Notes under the pieces: model-generated
The model's database searches: none
The model's input: only the letters and a program-made list of their open reading frames with translations
Told to the model about the DNA's origin: nothing
Shown: in pieces, positions 57,908 to 64,000 of the stretch
How the letters are laid out: every line of letters starts with the position of its first letter
How positions within the stretch are numbered: position 1 is the first letter of the stretch
DNA from: Oricola sp.
GTDB taxonomy: Bacteria > Pseudomonadota > Alphaproteobacteria > Rhizobiales > Rhizobiaceae
Direction of reading: 5' to 3'
NCBI RefSeq assembly: GCF_022763245.1
Contig: NZ_JALEGV010000043.1
Coordinates: forward strand, 186,001-250,000
Length of the DNA: 64,000 nucleotides
Position numbers and translations under genes: made by a program

Positions 57908-58240
57908 ATGCCATTCTACGATTACCAATGCGAAGAATGCGGCCCCTTCACCGCGATGCGGCCGATGGCCATGTCGGGCGAGCCCTGCCACTGTCCCGAC
58001 TGCGGCAGCCAGTCGCCGCGCGCGATCCTGCGGGCGCCGAATTTCGCGCTGATGGATTCGTCGACCCGCATGGCCCACGCCACCAACGAGAAGTCGCGCC
58101 ACGAGCCGAAGGTTTCCAGCAAGACGGGCCACGGCCCGGGCTGCTCCTGCTGCTCCGGCAAGGGCAAGTCGAAAGCGGTCTACCGCGCCGACGGCTCCAA
58201 GACCTTCCCGTCCTCGCGCCCCTGGCAAATCAGCCACTGA
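57908..58240 (+). CDS. fmdB: FmdB-type zinc ribbon protein
   Basis: A 110-residue FmdB-family protein. The N-terminal zinc ribbon MPFYDYQCEECGPFTAMRPM ... CHCPDCGS has two C-x2-C pairs, and a second Cys cluster CSCCSGKGK lies near residue 80. In Methylophilus FmdB is thought to regulate formamidase expression. It follows fmdA by 16 bases with GGAAGGGGCG upstream, completing the amide operon. Confidence 0.9.
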   Translation: MPFYDYQCEECGPFTAMRPMAMSGEPCHCPDCGSQSPRAILRAPNFALMDSSTRMAHATNEKSRHEPKVSSKTGHGPGCSCCSGKGKSKAVYRADGSKTFPSSRPWQISH

Positions 58241-58382
58241 CCGCCTTCGCCCGAAAGGCGAGGGGAGGAAGCCAACCCGCCGGGAGCCCCGAAAAGGCCC
58301 CCGGCGGTGTGCGTTTGGCCCGGTGAAGGAGCGGGGGCGAAGTGAACTGATGTCGGCGATTAGCCGAGCCATATCCCCACCT

Positions 58383-58557
58383 CCGTCATCCTAGGGCTCG
58401 ACCCGAGACAAGCGGAGCGCCGTCGTCGCCCCTAGGATCCATTCCGTGAATGCCCCACTTCACTGGAGGTCCAGAACGCCCGCCTTCCCATGCAGGCACA
58501 GCTGCCGCCTTGTCGGCTTCACGGAATGGGTCCTCGGCTCAAGGCCGAGGATGACGG
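58383..58557. repeat. Palindromic intergenic repeat, copy A (expanded)
   Basis: Two arms of about 40 bases in inverted orientation (outer ends CCGTCATCCTAGG and CCGAGGATGACGG, inner ends CATTCCGTGAA and TTCACGGAATG). This copy has about 25 extra bases in the hairpin of the left arm. Its upstream flank GGCGATTAGCCGAGCCAT is shared with copy B. Confidence 0.85.
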
Positions 58558-58621
58558 CGGGGGAAGAGGCATCGCGGCTAACGTCATGCATTGGCGATTA
58601 GCCGAGCCATATCCCCCACTG

Positions 58622-58767
58622 CCGTCATCCTAGGGCTCGACCCTAGGATCCATTCCGTGAATGCGCCACGTCACTGGAGATGCAGAACAGTCGCCCTCCC
58701 GAATAGGCACAGCCGCCGCCTTGTCAGCTTCACGGAATGGATCCTCGGCTCAAGGCCGAGGATGACG
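58622..58767. repeat. Palindromic intergenic repeat, copy B
   Basis: The cleanest copy: left arm 58622-58661, right arm 58729-58767, about 67 bases between. Each arm also folds on itself (CCTAGGGCTCGACCCTAGG; CCTCGGCTCAAGGCCGAGG). Translated, it gives VILGLDPRIHS and WILGSRPRMT, peptides well known from repeats in Rhizobiales. Confidence 0.88.
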
Positions 58768-58860
58768 CGGTGTGTTTGTCGCCCGCACCCAATCACCCAC
58801 ACCACAAGAAAATCGCCCCCAACTTATCCACCATCCCGCCACCGCCCATACCCTTGCCCG

Positions 58861-59640
58861 ATGACTGACCCGCAAGGCCCCACCTTCGACTGGCAAGCCG
58901 CCATCGACCGCAACCGCGAGGCGCTGTTGCGCATCGTCGCGGTGCTGTTCGTGCGCGCCGGGCTGGACGAGGGCGGGGCCGATCTGGTGACGCGGCGCGC
59001 CTGGCGGGTGATCCTGCGCGTGCTGCGTCCGGCCGAATCCGCCGCCCGTCGGCTGATCGTCATCGCCGCGCGCAGCATCGGCGTCGGCCTCCTGAAACCG
59101 CGCCCCGCGAAGGAGCCAACCGCCCTCGAACAGCTCCAGGCGGCGGGACTTGTCATCACCCACACCGGCCTCAATCTCGGCCTTGCCCGCATGTGGCAGC
59201 CACCACCCGAAGTTCAGCAACCCGCACCGCCACGCCCCCCGACCTTCGCGCTCACCGACCCGCCGCGCCGCTTCGACCCGAAGGGCTGGGACGGAAGGCG
59301 CCCGTTCCCGCGCGACGGGTTCGATCTTGCCGACGACCACGAGGACGTCAGCGCCGACCACCTCTGCGCCCGCCTCAAGGCGCTGAAGCGCGCTCTGGAG
59401 GATATCGACGGACACGCAAGACGGCTCGCCCGACTGCAGGCCCGACGCGCCGCAACCCTTTTCGCGCCAGCAAGCGAAGCGCAGCTTAAGGGCGCGAACA
59501 AAGGGCGCGCGAGAGCCAGACCTCCCCTGCGCCACGGCTGGCCCCCGGGCCACCGCAAACTCTCCACCCACACGGTCGACAGCGTCCTGCGCGAATGCCA
59601 CGGCCTCGCGCTGCAGGCGTTGAGGCCGGACACGTCGTGA
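58861..59640 (+). CDS. Orphan protein of unknown function
   Basis: A 259-residue soluble, Arg/Pro-rich protein that I do not recognise. The N-terminal 100 residues are helical (WQAAIDRNREALLRIVAVLFVRAGLDEGGADLVTRRAWRVILRVLRPAESAARRLIV) and could hold one weak membrane-associated helix. A Pro-rich link (QPPPEVQQPAPPRPPTF) leads to a basic helical C-terminal part. ATG 58861 is used; the frame runs 270 bases further upstream only because it reads through repeat copy B. It stands alone between repeat copies, so it may be one of the dispensable genes of the species. Confidence 0.68.
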   Translation: MTDPQGPTFDWQAAIDRNREALLRIVAVLFVRAGLDEGGADLVTRRAWRVILRVLRPAESAARRLIVIAARSIGVGLLKPRPAKEPTALEQLQAAGLVITHTGLNLGLARMWQPPPEVQQPAPPRPPTFALTDPPRRFDPKGWDGRRPFPRDGFDLADDHEDVSADHLCARLKALKRALEDIDGHARRLARLQARRAATLFAPASEAQLKGANKGRARARPPLRHGWPPGHRKLSTHTVDSVLRECHGLALQALRPDTS

Positions 59641-59775
59641 AGGGCATCGACCGCTCCGAATCCTGCAATCCGCACTCGAAGACGAGCCGCGGTGTCGTTA
59701 CCGCGCGCCTGTCTCTGCGTACGGAAGCCGACTCTTCATGCTTTTGGCGATTGGCCGTGAACCCGAAACCTCTCC

Positions 59776-59922
59776 CCGTCATCCTAGGGCTTGACCCTAG
59801 GACCCATTCCGTGAACGTCCCACTTCACAGAACAGGCAGAACAGGTGCCATCACATTCGGACACCGCGGCCCACCCGTCAGCCTCACGGAATGGATCCTC
59901 GGGTCAAGCCCGAGGATGACGG
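59776..59922. repeat. Palindromic intergenic repeat, copy C
   Basis: Same element as copies A and B, about 1 kb further on, with covarying changes in the arm hairpins (CCTAGGGCTTGACCCTAGG; CCTCGGGTCAAGCCCGAGG). The pairing is kept although bases differ, which suggests the structure matters. Confidence 0.85.
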
Positions 59923-60078
59923 GTCAGAGGGGCCGGCCCGTTGCCGCGCGCGCCCCAATCCCCTCCAATTCCGCCCGCCAATACCGTTCCGCGAATGCAG
60001 TTTTCGCGAGCGTGAATACAATAGCCGGCGAAAGTTCTGCCGGGTCGAATTTGTGGCCTGTCTTTGCGGTGTCGCCGG

Positions 60079-60084
60079 TTGACA
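60079..60084 (+). promoter_or_regulatory. TTGACA hexamer, possible -35 of the selenoprotein gene
   Basis: A perfect -35 hexamer 76 bases before the start codon. No good -10 sits at 16-18 bases, so the promoter is uncertain. Confidence 0.3.
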
Positions 60085-60107
60085 GCCCGAATCCTTTCGG
60101 TCAGTCA

Positions 60108-60115
60108 TGTATACA
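60108..60115. promoter_or_regulatory. TGTATACA palindrome, GntR-like operator candidate
   Basis: TGTATACA resembles the core of operators used by GntR/FadR-type repressors. It lies 45 bases before the selenoprotein start, where a repressor would act. A single eight-base site is weak evidence. Confidence 0.3.
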
Positions 60116-60159
60116 CGAAGCGGCCGGATCGGGCCGCGTCAGGACTTCGGGAGGCTGCC

Positions 60160-61821
60160 ATGGCGGACAAGATCAAGGTGCTCGATCCGCGGGGATACCC
60201 GCCGAAAGTGGTCGGCAAACGTCTCGCCAACCGGCCGATGAGTCTCGACGGCAAGGTGCTCTACCTGATCGACGCGCTCTTCGACAATGCCGACGTCTTC
60301 ATGGAACAGCTGCGCGACTGGTTCGCCACCAACATGCCGTCGGTGGAAACCCGGATCATCAAGCCGCGCGAGAGCTGGAAGGACGATCCGGAGATGAGGG
60401 CGACGGTGGTGGCGCAAGGTGACGTCGCCATCATGGGCGTCGGCCTCTGAAGCACCTGCTGTCCCACGGTCGTGGGCTTCGCATTAGCACTGGAAGAAGC
60501 GGGGATCCCGACGATCCCGGTCTCCACCCATGCCTTCGCAAGGCTGGCCAAGGCCACCGCGAAGACGGGCGGCATGCCGACCCTGCGCAACTGCTACGTG
60601 CCGCAGCCGGTCGTCGGCCGCACGCCGTCGGAACTGCGCGACTATATCGAGGGCATGGACCCGATCGAGAAGCGCCCCTTCATGCAGGGCGTCATTGACG
60701 GGCTGACCCAGCCGCTGAGCGACGAGGACCTGAAGGGCGCGACCTTCGAGCGCGAAATGCCGCGCTTCCTGGAGCCGGACACGGAGGACAACCTCCACCA
60801 GCTCTTCCTGGAAAACCACTGGACCGACCAGCTTCCGGTCGTGCTGCCGACCGAGGCGCGCGTCGAAGCGATGCTCAAGGGCACCTCGCATGCGCCCGAC
60901 AAGCATGTCGGCCACATGCGTCCGACCGCCTTCCGCGAGGCCTGGGCCTTCGACGTGGAAAAGGTCGCGGTCAACGCGGTGATGGCCGGCGCGCGGCCGG
61001 AATATCTGCCGGTGATCCTGGCGCTGACGGCGAGCGGCGTGTCCGCGCGGTCCTCCAGCACCACCTCCTGGGCGGCGCTGTCGATCGTCAACGGCCCGAT
61101 CCGCGACGAGATCGGCATGAATAGCGGCATCGGCACGCTCGGACCCTACAACCACGCCAACGCCACGATCGGCCGGGCCTATTGCCTGGCCAGCCAGAAC
61201 GTGCAGGGCGGCTCGGTGCCGGGCGACACCTATATGGGTTCCGTCGGGTCCAACTGGAACTACACGGCCTGCTTCGCCGAAAACGAGGAGCGCAGCCCGT
61301 GGTCGCCCTTCCATGTCGACAACGGTTTCAAGGCGAGCGATTCCACCGTCAGCGTCTTCTTCGGCGGCTGGTACACCCAGTCCGGCTTCGGCCCGCGCGA
61401 AACGTGGAAGGAGAAGTTCATCCGCTGCCTGACAGCGACCGACCACTTCAGCCCGCCGTTGATCGTGATGGACCCGATCGTCGCGCGCGCCTTTGACGAC
61501 ATGGGCTATTCCAAGCAGTCGCTGATCGAGTGGTGCGCCGAAAACGCCAAGATGCCGGCGCGCAACTACTGGGACGACCAGTGGACGACGACGCTGGTCA
61601 AGCCGCATGCCGTGGCCGGCGTCGAGCCCTTCGCCAGCCGCCTGAGGGCCGCGCCCGACGAGATGATCTCGATCTTCCGGCCGGAAGACATCAACATCGT
61701 CGTCATCGGCGGCGAGACGCAGGGCGCCTTCAAGATGATCAGCGGCCGCTATCGCGGTCTCGGGCCCGGCACGATGACCGGCGGCAAATTGCCGACCGTT
61801 CGCGTCGATGACTGGCGATGA
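60160..61821 (+). CDS. Selenoprotein with in-frame UGA (Sec97), UGSC-like N-terminal domain
   Basis: One reading frame of 554 codons interrupted only by TGA at 60448-60450; I read that codon as selenocysteine 97, giving U-S-T-C-C (a U-x2-C redox motif). The N-terminal 180 residues (GKVLYLIDALFDNADVFMEQL, VAIMGVGL-U-STCCPTVVGFALALEEAGIPTIPVSTHAFARLA) resemble the UGSC-type (seleno)proteins I know, where GVGD-U-GSC fills the same place. The C-terminal 370 residues (VMAGARPEYLPVILAL; DEIGMNSGIGTLGPYNHA) are not recognised. GGGAGG precedes ATG 60160. A SECIS-like hairpin follows the UGA, and selD and a thioredoxin-reductase-like gene follow. No signal peptide, so it is cytoplasmic. Splitting it into two genes would leave the second half without a ribosome binding site. 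Confidence 0.88.
60457..60483 (+). promoter_or_regulatory. Bacterial SECIS-like hairpin
   Basis: CCCAC (60463-60467) pairs with GTGGG (60472-60476) around loop GGTC (60468-60471). Below an internal loop, TGC pairs with GCA. The loop begins 18 bases after the UGA, as in E. coli fdhF where a GGUC loop lies at nearly the same distance. Confidence 0.75.
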
Positions 61822-61822
61822 C

Positions 61823-61848
61823 ACCCTCGATCTTTCGCGATCGAGGGT
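61823..61848 (+). terminator. Hairpin after the selenoprotein gene
   Basis: ACCCTCGATC pairs with GATCGAGGGT over six bases, beginning immediately after the stop codon. No T run follows; a second hairpin with T5 lies 24 bases on. Confidence 0.6.
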
Positions 61849-61871
61849 CGGATCGCCGGTGTTTGTCGGCC

Positions 61872-61901
61872 GATCTTTCGTGAATCGCGAAGATCCTTTT
61901 T
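61872..61901 (+). terminator. Hairpin plus T run before selD
   Basis: GATCTT...AAGATC with further CG pairs inside, then CTTTTT. A candidate intrinsic terminator that would separate the selenoprotein message from selD at least partly. Confidence 0.5.
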
Positions 61902-61977
61902 CAAAGAAACCGAATTCTCTCGCCGCCGATCCTGTGCTTTCTGGCTGGACCAATTGCGGATCGGGGAGGAGACGCGA

Positions 61978-62004
61978 ATGACGGATATTTCATCATGGGC
62001 GTGA
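61978..62004 (+). CDS. Eight-codon leader ORF overlapping the selD start
   Basis: ATG 61978 has an excellent ribosome binding site (GGGGAGGAG) and reads MTDISSWA before a stop at 62002-62004. The selD ATG (61995) lies inside it in another frame and has no ribosome binding site at proper distance. Translation of selD is therefore probably coupled to this leader. The peptide itself need have no function. Confidence 0.5.
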   Translation: MTDISSWA

Positions 62005-63065
62005 CCGGAGCGCAAAAGGCCGAGCCGGCGCCCTTTCGCCTGACGAGCCTCGCCCATGGCGGCGGCTGCGGCTGCAAATTGTCGCCCGCGGTCCTGCGCG
62101 ACCTTCTCGCCGGCCAGCCAGCGATGCAGGCCTTTCCCGATCTTCTGGTCGGCACCGAGACCGGCGACGACGCGGCGGCCTATCGCATCAATGACGACAC
62201 CTGCGTGATCGCGACCACCGATTTCTTCATGCCGGTGGTCGACGACCCGACGGATTTCGGCCGCATCGCCGCGACCAACGCGATTTCCGACGTCTATGCC
62301 ATGGGCGGCCGGCCGATCATGGCGCTCGCGGTCCTCGGCATGCCGGTGGACAAGATCGCGCCCGAAATGGTGCGCGCCATCCTCGCCGGCGGCGCCTCCG
62401 TCTGCGCCGATGCCGGAATTCCGGTCGCCGGCGGCCATTCCATCGACGCGCCGGAGCCGATCTACGGCCTCGCCGTCATCGGCGTCTGCCCGACGGATCG
62501 CCTGCGCCGCAATTCCGGCGCGCAGCCCGGCGACGTGCTGATCCTCACCAAAGGCATTGGCGTCGGCATCTATTCCGCCGCCTTCAAGAAGGGCGATCTG
62601 GACGAGGCCGGCTATGGCGAGATGATCGCGACGACGACGCTGCTCAACAGCGTCGGCACGACGCTCGCCGAAAACGCGGCCGTCCACGCGATCACCGACG
62701 TGACCGGCTTCGGCATTCTCGGCCACGGGCTGGAAATGGCGCGCGGCTCGGCCCTGCATCTGAAGCTTCAGGCCGACGCGGTGCCGCTGCTGTCGCAAGC
62801 CGCGGCGCTGGCGCAGGGCGGTTTCATCACCGGCGCGTCGCACCGCAACTGGGCAAGCTATGGCGACGAGGTGACGCTGCCCGAAGGCTTCCCGGACTGG
62901 CGGCGGCTGCTGCTGGCCGATCCCCAGACCTCCGGCGGCCTTCTGGTCGCCGTCGCCCCGGACGCGGCCGAAGCCGTGCTCGCCGACATCCGGCAGGCCC
63001 GCTATCCGGCGGCTTCGATCGTCGGCGTCGCCGAGGCCGGCACGCCGGAAATCACAATCGTATAG
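61995..63065 (+). CDS. selD: Selenophosphate synthase SelD
   Basis: A 356-residue enzyme that makes selenophosphate, the selenium donor for Sec-tRNA and selenouridine, from selenide and ATP. The Gly-rich loop with the catalytic pair is [11 protein letters not shown]: Cys25 corresponds to Cys17 and Lys28 to Lys20 of the E. coli enzyme. The active-site Cys is not Sec here. [42 protein letters not shown] and the C-terminal [12 protein letters not shown] are also standard. It lies between the selenoprotein gene and a flavin reductase gene. selA, selB and selC are not in the window. Expression is probably coupled to the leader ORF at 61978. Confidence 0.96.
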   Translation: MGVTGAQKAEPAPFRLTSLAHGGGCGCKLSPAVLRDLLAGQPAMQAFPDLLVGTETGDDAAAYRINDDTCVIATTDFFMPVVDDPTDFGRIAATNAISDVYAMGGRPIMALAVLGMPVDKIAPEMVRAILAGGASVCADAGIPVAGGHSIDAPEPIYGLAVIGVCPTDRLRRNSGAQPGDVLILTKGIGVGIYSAAFKKGDLDEAGYGEMIATTTLLNSVGTTLAENAAVHAITDVTGFGILGHGLEMARGSALHLKLQADAVPLLSQAAALAQGGFITGASHRNWASYGDEVTLPEGFPDWRRLLLADPQTSGGLLVAVAPDAAEAVLADIRQARYPAASIVGVAEAGTPEITIV

Positions 63066-63084
63066 ACAGGATGAGACACGCATC

Positions 63085-64000
63085 ATGAGCCAGGAATTCG
63101 ACGTGGCGATCATCGGTGGCGGACTGGCCGGCCTGAGCGCCGCCCTGACCGCCGGCCGGCTGGGACACAGCGTGGTGCTGCTCACCGACGGGGTGCCCGG
63201 CGGCGAGCTGCTCAAGATCGAGAAGATCGACGGCGTGCCGGGCTATGCCGAGGGCGTGCCCGGCTACGATCTCTGCCCGATCACCCAGGAACAGGCCGAG
63301 GAACTGGGCGTCGAATTCGTCGACGAGCCGGCGACAGGCATTTCGGCGGAAGGCGAGGGCTGGAAGATCGCCAGCGGCGCCGGCGACATCGTCGCCCGCG
63401 GCCTGATCATGGCGACCGGAACGGCGATGGCCAGGCTGGGCTTGCCGGGCGAGGAGCGTCTGCACGGCAAGGGCGTCAGCGAATGCGCCAGCTGTGACGC
63501 GCCGCTTCTGCGCGGCAAGGTCGCCGTGGTCGCCGGCGGCGGCGATTCCGCCATGCAGGAGGCGCTGGTGCTTGCCGATCATCTGGAAAAGGTGATCATG
63601 GTCATGCGCGGCGACGGTCTGGCCGGTCAGGCGCGCTACCGCGAGGCTGTGGAGGAGAACCCGAAGATCGAACTGCGCTGCAACACGGTGCCGACCGAGA
63701 TCGTCGGCGAGGACGCCGTCACGGCGGTCAAGGTCAAGGACGAGGCGTCCGGCGTCGAGGATGAAATCGCCGCCGACGCGATCTTCACTTTCATCGGCCT
63801 CGTGCCCAACACCGGCCTCGTCGCCGACCTCGTCGCGCTGGACGACACGGGCCGCATCCGCGTCGATGCCGCGATGCGCAGCGACGCCAAGGGCCTCTGC
63901 GCCGTCGGCAATGTGCGCGAGGGCTCGCCGCATCGCGCCGTCGGCGCCATGGGCGACGCGGCAGCGGCCGCCGTCGCGCTCGACCGGTATCTGGCGACCG
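63085..64000 (+). CDS. Thioredoxin-reductase-like flavoprotein, 3' end cut by window
   Basis: About 305 residues are visible; no stop is reached. FAD binding is VAIIGGGLAGLSAAL; the redox pair is Cys134/Cys137 in GVSECASCDAP, at the place of the C-A-x-C of thioredoxin reductase; NADPH binding is VVAGGGDSAMQEAL; FTFIGLVPNTGLV and AVGNVREGSPHRAVGAMGDAAAAAVAL close the fold. The last motif differs from the usual G-D-G-x2-A-A, and the overall length suggests only a few residues are missing. Its place 19 bases after selD and near the selenoprotein suggests it reduces that protein, as TrxB does for glycine reductase. Frame and start (ATG 63085) are read directly. Confidence 0.9.
   Translation, partial: MSQEFDVAIIGGGLAGLSAALTAGRLGHSVVLLTDGVPGGELLKIEKIDGVPGYAEGVPGYDLCPITQEQAEELGVEFVDEPATGISAEGEGWKIASGAGDIVARGLIMATGTAMARLGLPGEERLHGKGVSECASCDAPLLRGKVAVVAGGGDSAMQEALVLADHLEKVIMVMRGDGLAGQARYREAVEENPKIELRCNTVPTEIVGEDAVTAVKVKDEASGVEDEIAADAIFTFIGLVPNTGLVADLVALDDTGRIRVDAAMRSDAKGLCAVGNVREGSPHRAVGAMGDAAAAAVALDRYLAT

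Larger units (their letters stand above)
58241..58860. other. 620-base intergenic region filled by palindromic repeats
   Basis: Two copies of a roughly 150-base inverted-repeat element (58383-58557 and 58622-58767) with a shared 25-30-base flank upstream of each. No gene. The rest is the end of the fmd operon and the promoter region of the 58861 gene. Confidence 0.8.
59641..60159. other. 519-base gap before the selenoprotein gene
   Basis: Contains repeat copy C (59776-59922), then about 240 bases of lower-GC sequence that should carry the selenoprotein promoter. A TTGACA hexamer lies at 60079-60084 and a TGTATACA palindrome at 60108-60115. No gene is seen. Confidence 0.65.

Noticed and set aside
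58591-58860. N-terminal extension of the 58861 orphan with ILGLDPRIHS-type peptide
   Set aside because: This is translation through repeat copy B; the real start is ATG 58861.
60451-61821. Second half of the selenoprotein as an independent gene (GTG 60472) or the whole as a pseudogene
   Set aside because: No ribosome binding site, perfect frame with the first half, intact motifs on both sides of the UGA, a SECIS-like hairpin and an adjacent selD all favour recoding.

Overview
The window is high-GC chromosomal DNA from an alphaproteobacterium, most likely of the order Hyphomicrobiales (Rhizobiales). This rests on the lpxK / DUF2093 / mutL neighbourhood, Irr-like (ICE) and Mur-like metal boxes, an IalB protein, a smoEFGK-smoS-mtlK polyol operon, and a palindromic intergenic repeat whose translation gives the 'DPR(V/I)KPEDDG / ILGLDPRIHS' peptides common in this order. 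I see no rRNA, tRNA, CRISPR array, insertion sequence or prophage.

Layout. 1-7.5 kb: housekeeping and metabolism (lpxK end, DUF2093, mutL, a DUF442 protein, an AbrB-type membrane protein, a universal stress protein, gabD, maiA). 7.5-14 kb: an iron operon behind a TTGACA promoter with an ICE-like box. It holds a Cys-rich orphan, imelysin 1, a Bfd-type ferredoxin, bacterioferritin, a di-haem DUF1111 oxidoreductase, imelysin 2 and DUF1513. 14-18.7 kb: a VOC protein, then sitABCD (Mn/Fe uptake) behind two Mur/Fur-like palindromes. 18.7-30 kb: nine consecutive genes that all encode exported proteins. They are four small secreted orphans, a Gly-rich repeat protein, a patatin lipoprotein, and a run of three exported proteases (caspase-like, TPR-CHAT, chymotrypsin-fold). 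30-36.6 kb: unknown membrane proteins, a thioesterase, a P-loop kinase, an RraA-like protein and an orphan. 36.6-44.8 kb: the sorbitol/mannitol operon with its SorC-type regulator, tandem operators and a HAD phosphatase. 44.9-46.9 kb: IalB and a CoA transferase. 47-58.2 kb: a divergent nitrogen locus. A hybrid kinase fused to an NCS1 permease, with its response regulator, lies opposite urtABCDE-like amide/urea transport genes plus fmdA and fmdB. 58.2-60 kb: three copies of a palindromic repeat around an orphan gene. 60.1-64 kb: a selenium locus.

The most striking item is the selenium locus. Two apparent ORFs (60160-60450 and 60451-61821) lie in the same frame and are separated only by a UGA. 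A hairpin with a GGUC loop follows the UGA at the spacing expected of a bacterial SECIS element. The next gene is selD, followed by a thioredoxin-reductase-like flavoprotein. I read this as one 553-residue selenoprotein (Sec97 in a U-S-T-C motif) with its own selenophosphate synthase and a probable reductase. Naive annotation would split the selenoprotein in two.

Second in interest are the exported caspase-CHAT-serine protease run and the NCS1-permease/Cys-rich/histidine-kinase fusion beside the amide uptake and hydrolysis operon. Functional assignments rest on motif recognition by eye; no database search was run.
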